NCBI RefSeq assembly: GCF_900188385.1
Contig: NZ_FZOI01000002.1
Coordinates: 124,001-188,000, forward strand
DNA length: 64,000 bases
Reading direction: 5' to 3'
Source: Azospirillum sp. RU38E
GTDB lineage: Bacteria; Pseudomonadota; Alphaproteobacteria; Azospirillales; Azospirillaceae
The position numbers and the translations under genes are program-made. Below, piece after piece: positions 7,518 to 15,970 of the stretch (the stretch's first letter is position 1; every line of letters begins with the position of its first letter). A model generated the notes under the pieces. That model ran no database searches, was not told the origin of the DNA, and saw only the letters and a list, made by a program, of their open reading frames with translations.

Positions 7518-8876
7518 TCACTCAGCGGCGACGGGGGCGGCACCCGCGCGCCGCTGCACCAGGGTGCGTGTGTCACGCACCGGGCCGAACACCGACCACA
7601 GGAACATCAGCACGGCCACGGCCACCATGGCGCCAGAGCCCAGACGCACCCAATAGAAGGGGGCAATATGGTCCTGCACCTCCATATAGGACATGCCCAT
7701 CACCCGCTGCAGATGCACCTGCACGGCCCCGGCGAAGGTCAGGGCGAAGGTCATCACTGTCATGCCGGCGGTCATCAACCAGAAGGCGACGACGTTCAGC
7801 GTCTGGTGATAGGGGGCCTTGCCGCGCAGATAGGGCATGGCATAGCTGATCAGGGCAAGGTTGAGCATGACATAGGCCCCGAAGAAGGCCAGATGCCCAT
7901 GCGCCGCCGTCACCTGCGTGCCGTGCGTATAGTAATTCACGAAAGACAGCGTGTGCAGGAAGCCCCAGACCCCGGCGCCGAAGAAGGCGCCCACGGTGCA
8001 GCCCAGCGACCAGAGCAGGGCGGCGCGGTTGGGATGATCCTTGCGGCCCTTGAACACCATCTTGAAGGCGAAGATCACCATGGCGAAGAAGGGGGCAATC
8101 TCCATGGCGGAGAAGATGGAGCCGATCCACTGCCAGTAACCCGGCGCGCCGATCCAGTAATAATGGTGGCCGGTGCCCAGCAGGCCGGAGAACAGGGCTA
8201 GGCCGACGATGGAATAAAGCCATTTCTCAATGATTTCACGGTCCACGCCGGTCATCTTGATCATCAGGAAGGCGAGAACCGAGGCCATCACCAGTTCCCA
8301 CACGCCTTCAACCCACAGATGGACGACGTACCACCAGTAAAGCTTGTCCACCGCCAGATTGTCCGGCGCATAGAAGGCGAACAGCCAGAAGACGGCGATG
8401 CCCCACAGGCCCAGCAGCAGCACATTGGTCACCGCTGTGCGCCGGCCCTTCAGCACGGTCAGGGAGACATTATAGAGGAAGATCAGCGCCACCACGACGA
8501 TGGCGGCCTTGATCCAGAGCGGTTGCTCCAGGAACTCCCGCCCCTCATGGATGTGCAGCGTATAGCCGGCGACGGCGGACAGCGCGCCGACCATCAGCAG
8601 GCCCAGCTGGATATAGGCCAGCAGGGGGCTTTCAATATCCCGCTCCGCCTCCTCCGGCACCAGATAATAGGCGCAGCCGAAAAAGCCCATCAACAGCCAG
8701 ACGATCAGGGCGTTGGTGTGGATCATGCGGATGATGTTGAAGGGCAGCAGTTCCGACAGCGTGTTGGGCAGCACATAGACCGTGCCGGCCAGCGCCCCCG
8801 CCGCAATCTGCACCCCGAACAGGATCATGGCGCAGACGAAATACCAGTAAGCCACTCTTTGTGATGCATATTTCAT
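7518..8876 (-). CDS. norB: NorB, cytochrome b subunit of nitric oxide reductase
   Basis: Catalytic subunit of cNOR: two NO plus electrons give N2O. The 452-residue protein has about twelve membrane helices and the haem-copper oxidase fold with the binuclear haem b3/FeB site. Family blocks include VWLLMGFFGCAYYLVPEE, YVVHLWVEGVWELV, GTGHHYYWIG and HTLSFVNYYTHGTQVTAAHGHLAFFGAY, which carry the haem and FeB histidines and the Glu near FeB. The start at 8876 (MKYASQ) is preferred to an ORF start nine codons upstream because GGGGGG precedes it. It lies 13 bp after norC, in the usual operon order. Confidence 0.97.
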   Translation of the reverse strand: MKYASQRVAYWYFVCAMILFGVQIAAGALAGTVYVLPNTLSELLPFNIIRMIHTNALIVWLLMGFFGCAYYLVPEEAERDIESPLLAYIQLGLLMVGALSAVAGYTLHIHEGREFLEQPLWIKAAIVVVALIFLYNVSLTVLKGRRTAVTNVLLLGLWGIAVFWLFAFYAPDNLAVDKLYWWYVVHLWVEGVWELVMASVLAFLMIKMTGVDREIIEKWLYSIVGLALFSGLLGTGHHYYWIGAPGYWQWIGSIFSAMEIAPFFAMVIFAFKMVFKGRKDHPNRAALLWSLGCTVGAFFGAGVWGFLHTLSFVNYYTHGTQVTAAHGHLAFFGAYVMLNLALISYAMPYLRGKAPYHQTLNVVAFWLMTAGMTVMTFALTFAGAVQVHLQRVMGMSYMEVQDHIAPFYWVRLGSGAMVAVAVLMFLWSVFGPVRDTRTLVQRRAGAAPVAAE

Positions 8877-8889
8877 GATCAGCCCCCCT

Positions 8890-9372
8890 TCAGCCGGCAT
8901 CATTGGGCGGCCAGCCCTGGGTTTTGATGCGGCTGGTCCATTCCAGGAAATCGACGAGATCGTTGAGTTCCTGATCGCTGAGATGGAATTGCGGCATCTG
9001 CCGCCGCCCTTCGATGCCGGAAGGCTGCGACTGCATCCAGGCGATCAGCCCTTCGCGGGCGGATTGCGGATCGGTGCGCCCGCCAAAGCGAACCCAGACA
9101 TTGCCCAGTTCCGGCGCGAAATAGGCCCCTTCCCCCAGGATCGAATGGCAATTGATGCAGGAATTCTTTTCCCAGACATGCTTGCCGCGCAGCACGCCGG
9201 CGCTCATCGTCGCCTCATCGGTGGATTTGGTGAGGATGTGCCAATGGCTCTGCGCGGTCAGGCCGATGAAGATGGCGAAGAAGAAGACCGATCCGCCGTA
9301 AAATATGTTCCGGGCGGCTGATTTGCTGAATCGCTCGACCGGTGGCCGATGCGGTTCATGGGTTGACGACAT
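8890..9372 (-). CDS. norC: NorC, cytochrome c subunit of nitric oxide reductase
   Basis: Membrane-anchored c-type cytochrome that takes electrons from the periplasmic donor and feeds NorB. The 160-residue protein has one N-terminal helix (about residues 22-40), a periplasmic domain with the haem-binding CINCH (72-76) and a likely Met ligand in RRQMPQFH. The start at 9372 has GGGAG upstream; an in-frame extension of 79 codons is basic, low in hydrophobicity and unlike NorC, so it was rejected. It is the first gene of norCBQD. Confidence 0.96.
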   Translation of the reverse strand: MSSTHEPHRPPVERFSKSAARNIFYGGSVFFFAIFIGLTAQSHWHILTKSTDEATMSAGVLRGKHVWEKNSCINCHSILGEGAYFAPELGNVWVRFGGRTDPQSAREGLIAWMQSQPSGIEGRRQMPQFHLSDQELNDLVDFLEWTSRIKTQGWPPNDAG

Positions 9373-9537
9373 GCTCTGCTCTCCCGTTGCTGGTCCATCG
9401 AAGGCCGGTGTCGAGGTCACGGTCACAGCTACGGGCTTTAATGGCCGCGAACGTTGCCACGGCGCAAACAGCCGGGCTTTTGCCCTGGTGGTGGTCGCCT
9501 TGCGGGCGTGGGTATTAATCTTTCTGCTGGAAGAAAC

Positions 9538-9551
9538 TTGACCTGGATCAA
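9538..9551. promoter_or_regulatory. FNR/DNR/NnrR-type box upstream of norC
   Basis: TTGACCTGGATCAA fits the CRP/FNR-family pattern TTGAY-N4-ATCAA used by anaerobic and NO-sensing activators of nor and nir genes. It lies 166 bp upstream of the norC start, in the divergent region. It is also about 94 bp upstream of the plus-strand gene at 9645, so it could serve either direction. No gene for such a regulator is in the window. Confidence 0.6.
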
Positions 9552-9644
9552 CATCTTGGGGTGTTTTATCTGCCATTGATGGGATGATCCGGGCCGGACG
9601 GCCCTGCAAACATCAATGCCCTTTCCCCACAGGCCCCCCTGGTG

Positions 9645-9995
9645 ATGCGCCATCTTCTTCTGCTGATCCTGCTGTTTCGGGTGATCATCCCCACCGGGAT
9701 GATGCCGGATCTGGCTGGCTGGGCGGCGGGCGGGCCGGGGCTGGTGATCTGCCGCGGGACCGTGCCCGGCCAGGGCGACAGCAGCGGCGGGGATGGGGCG
9801 GCCATGGCGGCCGCCTGCCCCTTTGCCCTGGTGGTTGGGCAAGCCTTTATCGCGCCGCCGCCACTGGTGGCATTGGCCCCGGCCACAATCTGGCAACCTG
9901 TCCGGCTGCGGCTGGCGGCGGCACCGGTGCTGGCCCATGCGGCCCCGCTGGGCCACCGGCTGGCCCGGGGGCCGCCGGCCGCGCCCACCGCCTGA
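9645..9995 (+). CDS. DUF2946-like small exported protein
   Basis: A 116-residue protein with an N-terminal hydrophobic segment (LLLLILLFRVIIPTGMMP), a central short motif with Cys (GLVICRG), a second Cys in CPFALV, and a terminal RGPP tail. This pattern resembles DUF2946 proteins: small, Ala/Gly-rich, often next to metal uptake or TonB receptor genes, and of unknown function. An in-frame GTG lies one codon upstream; neither start has a clear ribosome site. It is followed after 103 bp by a TonB-dependent receptor on the same strand. Membership is judged by eye only. Confidence 0.6.
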   Translation: MRHLLLLILLFRVIIPTGMMPDLAGWAAGGPGLVICRGTVPGQGDSSGGDGAAMAAACPFALVVGQAFIAPPPLVALAPATIWQPVRLRLAAAPVLAHAAPLGHRLARGPPAAPTA

Positions 9996-10098
9996 CCATT
10001 CCATCGCCACGATAATTTCCATCATGCGGCCGGCCAATGCCGGCCCGCCGGAACGGCCATGTGCGTCTGTTCCGCACCATGACGCTTGAGTTGACATC

Positions 10099-12138
10099 AT
10101 GAAAAACCTGTCCCTCCGCGCCAGCCTGCTGGGCTGCGGCTCGCTTATCGCCTTGTCCCTGTCCCTGGCAGGGGCCGGAATCGCCACCGCGCAGAGTGCT
10201 GATTCCAGCTTCACCATCGGCGAGGTGGTGGTGACCGCCCAGCGTATGGCCCGTTCCAGCAGCAATCTTTACAGCTCCGTCGATCTGCTGGGGGCTGATC
10301 AGCTGGAACGGCAAGTCGTGGATAACAGCTGGGAACTGCTGGGCCGGATGCCGGGCGTGCTGTTAACCGATTTCAACCAGGGCACCACATCCGGCAAATT
10401 TTCCTTCCGCGGTTTCAACGGGGAAGGGGAGATCAATGCCGTGAAGCTGCTGATCGACGGCATTCCCAGCAACGGCAATGATGGCAATATGCCCTTCATT
10501 GATGCCGTCTTCCCGTTGGAACTGGCATCCATTGAAACCGTGCGTGGCACCAATGATCCGCGTTGGGGCCTGAATGCCATTGCCGGCAGCGCCGACATGC
10601 GCACCCTGACCGGTGGCAATTACCGCCGCGCCCGCGCCACTGTCGGCAGTTTCGGCACCATCGATCTGCAAAGCGTGGCCGGTTTTGAGGGCGACCGGCT
10701 GAGCCAGAATTATATGGCCGCCTTCCGCCATACCGATGGTTACCGCGACCACGGCAAGGCCGAACGCGGGGCGGCATCGGCGAAATGGTTCTACCGGCTG
10801 GGCGATGGCGACAGCCGCATCGGTGCCAGCATCCGCTATGGCCGCCATGAGGCGCAGGAGCCGGGCTATCTGACGCGGGCGGACGCGGCCAGCAATCCCT
10901 CCCAATCCTACCGTTTCTCTGACAGCGACAAGGGGGAGCGGGAGACGGCCCAGGCCAGCCTGCATCTGGACCTTGATCTGGGCGACCATCTGGGGGCCAC
11001 CGCCAAGACCTATGTCAACCGGCTGAAGGATGAACGCTGGGTGCAATATTCCGCCAATGTCGCCCAGCAGGAACGGGTGGCAGATGAATGGCAATGGGGT
11101 GGCATCGCCGCCATCCATTACCATCTGCCGGATATCGGCCTGCACAGCGTGATGCTGGAAGCCGGTGGCGATTTCCAGATTCAGGATAATGAAAGCCGGC
11201 GTTTCCAGACGCTGCGGCGCCAGCGGTTGCGCCAGACCCGTGACCAGACATTCGATCTGGATGTCTATGGCGCCTATGTGCAGGCAGTGATCCAGCCCAC
11301 CGACTATCTGACCATCGTGCCCGCCTATCGGGTGGACAAGGTGGAAGGTGATTTCCATGACGGGCTGACCGGGCGCGATTACAGCATCAATGACTATGGC
11401 AGCATCGACCAGCCGAAAATCAGCGCCGCCCTGGCGGCTGGCGGCGGGGTGACGCTTTATGCCAATTGGGGCCGCACCTTCCAGATCGGTGCCGGATCGG
11501 GTGCCTATAAAATCCCGCCGCGCGTGACCGATCTGGCACCTTCCACCAATGAAGGCTGGGAAACGGGGGTGAAATATGCTCCGGCCCGCTGGCTGGAAAG
11601 CCGGCTGGCCTATTGGCAGCAGACGGCGACGGGGGAGGTGAAGCGTAAGCTGAACGACCCGCTGGGCGATTTCGACAATCTGGGCGGCACCAAGCGGGAA
11701 GGGGTGGATGCCCAGGTCAATCTCCGCCCGCTGGGCTGGCTGGAATTCTGGATGGCCATGGCTTGGCAGCGGGCGGTGATCGAAACGCCGGACCCGGCCA
11801 ACCCCGCCAGCCGGGGCAAGCGCATTGACCATATCCCGGCACGCCTGTTCTCCGGCGGGATCGATGTGCAGGCGGCGGACGATATCACCCTGTCCCTCTC
11901 CGCCAATGGGCAGAGCCGTTATTATCTGGAACAGACCAACAGCACCGGCAAATTCGGGGATTATGTGCTGCTGGCCGCTGAAATCACCTATCGTCTGAAT
12001 GACAATGTCGACCTGTCCTTGCAGGTCAAGAACCTGACGGACACGGATTATGAGTATGTCTGGTGGGATGGGGCGCAGAGCCTGCACTCGCCGGGCGATG
12101 GCCGCGCCTTCTATGGCACGGTGAACCTGCGCTTCTGA
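10099..12138 (+). CDS. TonB-dependent outer membrane receptor
   Basis: A 679-residue receptor. It has a signal peptide ending near AQS, a TonB-box-like stretch (IGEVVVTAQR), a plug domain (LLGRMPGVLLTDFNQG, VKLLIDGIPSN, IETVRGTNDPRWG) and a beta-barrel ending in the terminal Phe of LRF. It has no N-terminal STN signalling domain, so it is a transporter rather than a transducer. Substrate cannot be read from sequence; a siderophore or metal complex is the default expectation. The neighbouring DUF2946-like gene and the FNR-type box upstream allow a link to metal demand during denitrification, which is inference. Confidence 0.9.
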   Translation: MKNLSLRASLLGCGSLIALSLSLAGAGIATAQSADSSFTIGEVVVTAQRMARSSSNLYSSVDLLGADQLERQVVDNSWELLGRMPGVLLTDFNQGTTSGKFSFRGFNGEGEINAVKLLIDGIPSNGNDGNMPFIDAVFPLELASIETVRGTNDPRWGLNAIAGSADMRTLTGGNYRRARATVGSFGTIDLQSVAGFEGDRLSQNYMAAFRHTDGYRDHGKAERGAASAKWFYRLGDGDSRIGASIRYGRHEAQEPGYLTRADAASNPSQSYRFSDSDKGERETAQASLHLDLDLGDHLGATAKTYVNRLKDERWVQYSANVAQQERVADEWQWGGIAAIHYHLPDIGLHSVMLEAGGDFQIQDNESRRFQTLRRQRLRQTRDQTFDLDVYGAYVQAVIQPTDYLTIVPAYRVDKVEGDFHDGLTGRDYSINDYGSIDQPKISAALAAGGGVTLYANWGRTFQIGAGSGAYKIPPRVTDLAPSTNEGWETGVKYAPARWLESRLAYWQQTATGEVKRKLNDPLGDFDNLGGTKREGVDAQVNLRPLGWLEFWMAMAWQRAVIETPDPANPASRGKRIDHIPARLFSGGIDVQAADDITLSLSANGQSRYYLEQTNSTGKFGDYVLLAAEITYRLNDNVDLSLQVKNLTDTDYEYVWWDGAQSLHSPGDGRAFYGTVNLRF

Positions 12139-12150
12139 TCCGGGGCCGGA

Positions 12151-12183
12151 ATTGACCCGCCGCAAGGTGCCGGTGGGTCAATT
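12151..12183 (+). terminator. Terminator after TonB receptor
   Basis: AATTGACCC and GGGTCAATT form a perfect 9-bp stem, extended by CCG/CGG inside, 12 bp after the receptor stop. A CTGT tail follows. It separates the receptor from mogA. Confidence 0.6.
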
Positions 12184-12245
12184 CTGTCATGGGTAGGGTC
12201 AGTGCGGCCGGGCGACCCCGGCCGTTTTGCCCCAGGAGTATGAAG

Positions 12246-12776
12246 ATGAGCCAACCCCGTATCGGCATCCTGACCATTTCTGACCGGGCCAGCCAGGGCC
12301 TTTATGAGGATAAGGGCGGCCCAGCCGTGGAGGCGAGCCTGCGTGCCATCCTGGCCACCCCGTTCCAGGTACTGCGGCGCTGTGTCCCCGATGAAGCCCC
12401 GGTGATCGAGGCGGTGCTGGCCGGGCTTTGTGATCATGATGGCTGCTGTCTGGTGATCACCACCGGCGGCACCGGCCCCGCCCTGCGCGATGTGACGCCG
12501 GAGGCGACGGAAGCGGTGTGCGACCGGCTGTTGCCGGGTTTCGGCGAATTGATGCGGATGGAAAGCCTGAAACAGGTTCCCACAGCCATCCTGTCGCGTC
12601 AAACGGCTGGGCTGCGCGGCCGGTCGTTGATTGTCAATCTGCCGGGCAAGCCATCGGCGATCGACCTGTGCCTGAAGGCGGTATTTCCCGCCATTCCCTA
12701 TTGCCTGGATCTGATCGGTGCGGCACGGCTGGACACCGATCCGGCCATTTGCCGCGCCTTTCGCCCGCCGATTTGA
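12246..12776 (+). CDS. mogA: MogA, molybdopterin adenylyltransferase
   Basis: Activates molybdopterin with ATP before molybdenum insertion in molybdenum cofactor synthesis. The 176-residue protein has the MoaB/Mog fold: IGILTISDRASQGLYEDKGGPA at the start, VITTGGTGPALRDVTPEAT in the middle, and GRSLIVNLPGKPSAI near the end. These are the nucleotide- and pterin-binding blocks of MogA. The ATG at 12246 was chosen because AGGAG lies seven bases upstream; the ATG at 12240 is too close to it. No other moa or moe gene is nearby. Molybdoenzymes such as nitrate reductase would be its downstream users. Confidence 0.92.
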   Translation: MSQPRIGILTISDRASQGLYEDKGGPAVEASLRAILATPFQVLRRCVPDEAPVIEAVLAGLCDHDGCCLVITTGGTGPALRDVTPEATEAVCDRLLPGFGELMRMESLKQVPTAILSRQTAGLRGRSLIVNLPGKPSAIDLCLKAVFPAIPYCLDLIGAARLDTDPAICRAFRPPI

Positions 12777-12831
12777 TCCCGCATCGGCCCCCCTGAAAAT
12801 ATTCTGGTTTTTCTGTGTCCCCTTTTGGCGG

Positions 12832-12851
12832 CACCGGACCTCTTACCGGTG
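12832..12851 (+). terminator. Terminator after mogA
   Basis: CACCGG and CCGGTG form a 6-bp stem with an 8-base loop, followed by a T-rich tail (TGAGCAATTTTTC). It begins an intergenic stretch (12777-13011) that turns strongly AT-rich from about 12905 to 12985, unlike its surroundings. That stretch probably holds the promoter of the next receptor gene. Confidence 0.5.
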
Positions 12852-13011
12852 TGAGCAATTTTTCATGTTTTGTGGGATCAGGGGGTGCTTGCCGAGTGGA
12901 AGACGTGTCATAGAAAAATAACAAATATAAACTTGTTTCATTCTATAAAAAATAAGTATTCGTCATTCTTTTTTTTGGAAAAGCCATTCCAAAACAGAGA
13001 GAATGACCATT

Positions 13012-15762
13012 ATGTCCAAGCTAAATCGTGCATTTTATCTGATGTTTGCGGCGGGCGTTTCCGCCCTGTCCTTGTCGGCGCAGGCACAGGTAGCCAATGG
13101 CGCCGATGCCGGTGGTGAAGTACTGGAAGAAATCATCGTCACCGGTTTCCGGGGCAGCGTGGCCAAGGCGCGTGATCTGAAGCGCGACGCCGTGGGCAGC
13201 CGCGAAAGCATCGTCGGTGACGATGTCGCCGCCTTCCCCGACCTCAATCTGGCGGAATCGCTGCAGCGCGTGCCCGGCATCACCATCACCCGTGATGCCG
13301 GTGAAGGCCGTCAGGTCTCCATGCGCGGCCTGGGGCCGGATTTCACCCGCGTGAAGCTGAACGGGATGGAAGTGCTGGGCACCACCCAATCCATCGACAG
13401 CCGTGGCGGCACCAACCGTTCCCGCTCCTTCGATTTCAACCTGTTCGCCTCTGAACTGTTCAACCGGATGGATATTGTCAAATCCACCGCCGCGGAAGAG
13501 GAGGAAGGCGGCATCGCCGGCGCCATTGATCTGCGCACGGCCAAGCCGTTTGACTATAACAAGTTCACCTTCTCGGCCGCCGCCAAGGGCTCCTACGGCG
13601 CCAATTCCGACAAGGTGGACCCGCGCGGCGCCGTGCTGATCGCCGACACCTTCGCCGATGGCCGCTTTGGCGCGCTGGTCTCCGCCGCCTACAGCAAGCG
13701 CAACACGGTGGAGCAGGGCTACAGCACGGTGCGTTGGGCGGCCGGCGGCTGGACGCCGGGCAATATTTCCAACAGCATCGATCCGGCCACCAAGACCCGG
13801 CTGCTGAAGACCTCCAGCGCGGCGGATGCGCTCTATTACCCGCGCTTTGCCCGCTATAATGAATATGTGCATGATCAGGACCGGCTGGGCGTGACCGCCG
13901 CCTTCCAGGCCAAGCCGGCCGACTGGGTGCAGATGGATCTGGACCTGCTCTATGGCAAGCTGAAGTCGGATCGGCGCGAATATAATTTCGACGCCTTCGC
14001 CTTCAGCACCAATAACACCAATGGCAGCGGTAAGGGCCTGCCGGAAATCAAGGTCGATGACGTCACCATCGACCGCAACAACATCATCGCCGGCAAGTTC
14101 CGCGATGTTGATGTGCGCTCCGACAGCCAGCTTTACCAGGATGAAACGGATTTCCGCGCCGCCACCCTGAACACCAAACTGACGCCGACCGAAGACCTGA
14201 CCATCAATCTCTATGGTGGCTATCAGGAAGCCAAGTTTACCGACGATCAGCAGGGGATGTATGTTTTCTCCCCCAATACCAGCTTCAGCTATGATTTCCG
14301 CCAGAATGACAAGGTGGCGGCGCAGACCTATGGCATCAATGTCACCGATCCGGCCGCCTGGCAGTTCTTCCAGGCCCGGTTGCGTGACCAGGCCGTGGAT
14401 AACCGCTTCCGCACCGTCCGGCTGGATGCCAATTACGCCCTGACGGATGAGTTCTATCTGAAGGCCGGCCTGGACTGGCGCCGTTTCACCTATGACAGCA
14501 CCAGCCACGCCTTTGATTCCATCACCAATCTGAATGGTCGCGCCCTGCGCGGCGTCTCCCTGACCGATCCGGCCCTGGCCGGCACCTACACCACCACCCC
14601 CTATAAGTTCGGCAAGGGGCTGGACGCACCGGCCGGCACGCCCACCGGCTGGATCGTGGCCGATCTGGATAATGCCTTTGCCAAGCTGGGCACCGGCGCT
14701 GTGGTCAAGCCCGTCTCCTCCGGCTTTCCGCAGGGGGTGGCGGAAACCACCAAGGCCGCCTATGTGCAGGCCGATTGGGACCGCAGCCTGTTCGGCCTGC
14801 CGATGAAGGGCAATATCGGCCTGCGTGCCATCCGCACCGAAACCTCTGCCTATGACCGCGACCCGTCCTTCCCGGCCGTGTCGATCAGCCGCTCCTATAC
14901 GGACTGGCTGCCCTCCTTCAATGTAGTGCTGGAGACCAGCGAGGAGACGCGGGTGCGCTTCGGGGCCAACCGCAATGTCACCCGGCCCAGCCTGAACTCC
15001 CTGGTGCCGGCCATTTCCAGCGTCAACACCTCAGGCAAGACCATCACCTATGGCAACCCGGACCTGGACCCGTTCCGCGCCGACAGCGTGGATATGTCGG
15101 CCGAATGGTATTTCGGTAAGCAGGGCATCCTGGCGGCTCAGCCCTTCTACAAGAAGGTGAAGAGCTTCATCGTCGATGGCGTGCAGACCATGACCTTCCG
15201 CCAGTCCGGTCTGCCGACCTCCCTGGTGCCAGCCGACGATCTGGATGTGACCTACAGCTTCAACCAGCCGGTCAATGGCAAGGGGGCCAATATCTATGGT
15301 CTGGAACTGATCTATCAGCAGGGTCTGGATTTCCTGCCGGCCCCGTTTGACGGGCTGGGCTATATCCTGAACTACACCTATGCCTATTCGCGGGCGGAAT
15401 TCCAGCCGGCGGCGGGCGTGACCAAGAAGTACGACCTGCCGGGCCTGTCGCGTAATTCGGCCAATGCCACGCTTTATTATGAAACGGATGTCTATGGTGG
15501 CCGCGTCTCGGTCAATTACCGTGACGGCTATCTGCAATCCATTCCGGGCGGCAATGGCAATGACGTCTCCGGCTATCACAGCGCGCTCAACCTGGATGTC
15601 AGCCTGTTCTACAATATCAATGAGAAGCTGAAGGTGACCCTGGAAGGGGTGAACCTGACCAACCAGGCTGAAGACCAATATGTGGACTCGGTCGGCGACC
15701 GGGTTTACAGCTTCACCCGCAGCGGCGCGCAATATCTGCTGGGCGTCCGCTACAGCTACTGA
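13012..15762 (+). CDS. TonB-dependent receptor, Xanthomonas/Caulobacter type
   Basis: A 916-residue receptor of the large TonB-Xanth-Caul group: EIIVTGFRGSVAKARDLKRDAVGSRESI at the TonB box, VAAFPDLNLAESLQRVPGITI in the plug, and a barrel ending in GVRYSY. Such receptors in alphaproteobacteria and xanthomonads often import plant-derived carbohydrates or other large nutrients. It has no STN domain. The ATG at 13012 gives better spacing to the GAGAGA site than the ATG at 13003. It lies upstream of an ECF sigma/FecR pair on the same strand. A structured repeat begins 7 bp after its stop, and the first hairpin of that repeat could end its transcript. Confidence 0.92.
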   Translation: MSKLNRAFYLMFAAGVSALSLSAQAQVANGADAGGEVLEEIIVTGFRGSVAKARDLKRDAVGSRESIVGDDVAAFPDLNLAESLQRVPGITITRDAGEGRQVSMRGLGPDFTRVKLNGMEVLGTTQSIDSRGGTNRSRSFDFNLFASELFNRMDIVKSTAAEEEEGGIAGAIDLRTAKPFDYNKFTFSAAAKGSYGANSDKVDPRGAVLIADTFADGRFGALVSAAYSKRNTVEQGYSTVRWAAGGWTPGNISNSIDPATKTRLLKTSSAADALYYPRFARYNEYVHDQDRLGVTAAFQAKPADWVQMDLDLLYGKLKSDRREYNFDAFAFSTNNTNGSGKGLPEIKVDDVTIDRNNIIAGKFRDVDVRSDSQLYQDETDFRAATLNTKLTPTEDLTINLYGGYQEAKFTDDQQGMYVFSPNTSFSYDFRQNDKVAAQTYGINVTDPAAWQFFQARLRDQAVDNRFRTVRLDANYALTDEFYLKAGLDWRRFTYDSTSHAFDSITNLNGRALRGVSLTDPALAGTYTTTPYKFGKGLDAPAGTPTGWIVADLDNAFAKLGTGAVVKPVSSGFPQGVAETTKAAYVQADWDRSLFGLPMKGNIGLRAIRTETSAYDRDPSFPAVSISRSYTDWLPSFNVVLETSEETRVRFGANRNVTRPSLNSLVPAISSVNTSGKTITYGNPDLDPFRADSVDMSAEWYFGKQGILAAQPFYKKVKSFIVDGVQTMTFRQSGLPTSLVPADDLDVTYSFNQPVNGKGANIYGLELIYQQGLDFLPAPFDGLGYILNYTYAYSRAEFQPAAGVTKKYDLPGLSRNSANATLYYETDVYGGRVSVNYRDGYLQSIPGGNGNDVSGYHSALNLDVSLFYNINEKLKVTLEGVNLTNQAEDQYVDSVGDRVYSFTRSGAQYLLGVRYSY

Positions 15763-15766
15763 TGTA

Positions 15767-15922
15767 ATACCAACCCGCCTAAAGGTTGACCTTTAGGCGG
15801 GTTGGAGGCCGGCGACTGCCGGCCCGCCGCTTGGTAGCGGCGTGAGCCAAGGGCGCGGATGCGCCCGCCCGGCGACTGAGGGAACAAAAAATCTCCCTGG
15901 ATCGGTCACGATCAAGGGAGAT
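15767..15922. repeat. Five-hairpin structured element, copy A
   Basis: Hairpin 1 is CCAACCCGCCTAAAGG (15770-15785), loop TTGA, and its exact complement (15790-15805). Hairpin 2 is GGCCGGC, loop GACT, GCCGGCC (15807-15824). Hairpin 3 is CGCCGC, TTGGTA, GCGGCG (15825-15842), followed by TGAGCCAA; loop TTGG can pair with this CCAA, a possible pseudoknot. Hairpin 4 is GGGCGC, loop GGAT, GCGCCC (15851-15866). The linker GCCCGGCGACTGAGGG follows (15867-15882), then AACAAAAA. Hairpin 5 is ATCTCCCT(G)GATCG, loop GTCA, and the complementary arm (15891-15922). Copy B at 35692-35837 has the same order, loops and linkers with different stem sequences. It separates a TonB receptor from an ECF sigma gene. 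Strand is unknown. Family not recognised. Confidence 0.8.
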
Positions 15923-15970
15923 AGATGTAAGCACCAAGGCATGGGGAACGGGAGCGGGGTAATCCTGTCG

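Noticed and set aside
5481-8201. A 906-codon open frame on the plus strand
   Set aside because: It is antisense to norD, norQ and norB, whose families are certain; the translation is low-complexity His/Gln/Gly-rich, typical of a reverse-frame shadow in GC-rich DNA.
10363-12165. A 600-codon open frame on the minus strand
   Set aside because: Antisense to a complete TonB receptor with all motifs; no start signal or recognisable domain.
15767-15922. Identity of the five-hairpin element as a transposon guide RNA (HEARO/omega RNA) or a simple REP
   Set aside because: No IscB/TnpB-like gene or transposase is in the window, and I cannot match conserved bases to those families. It is left as unclassified.
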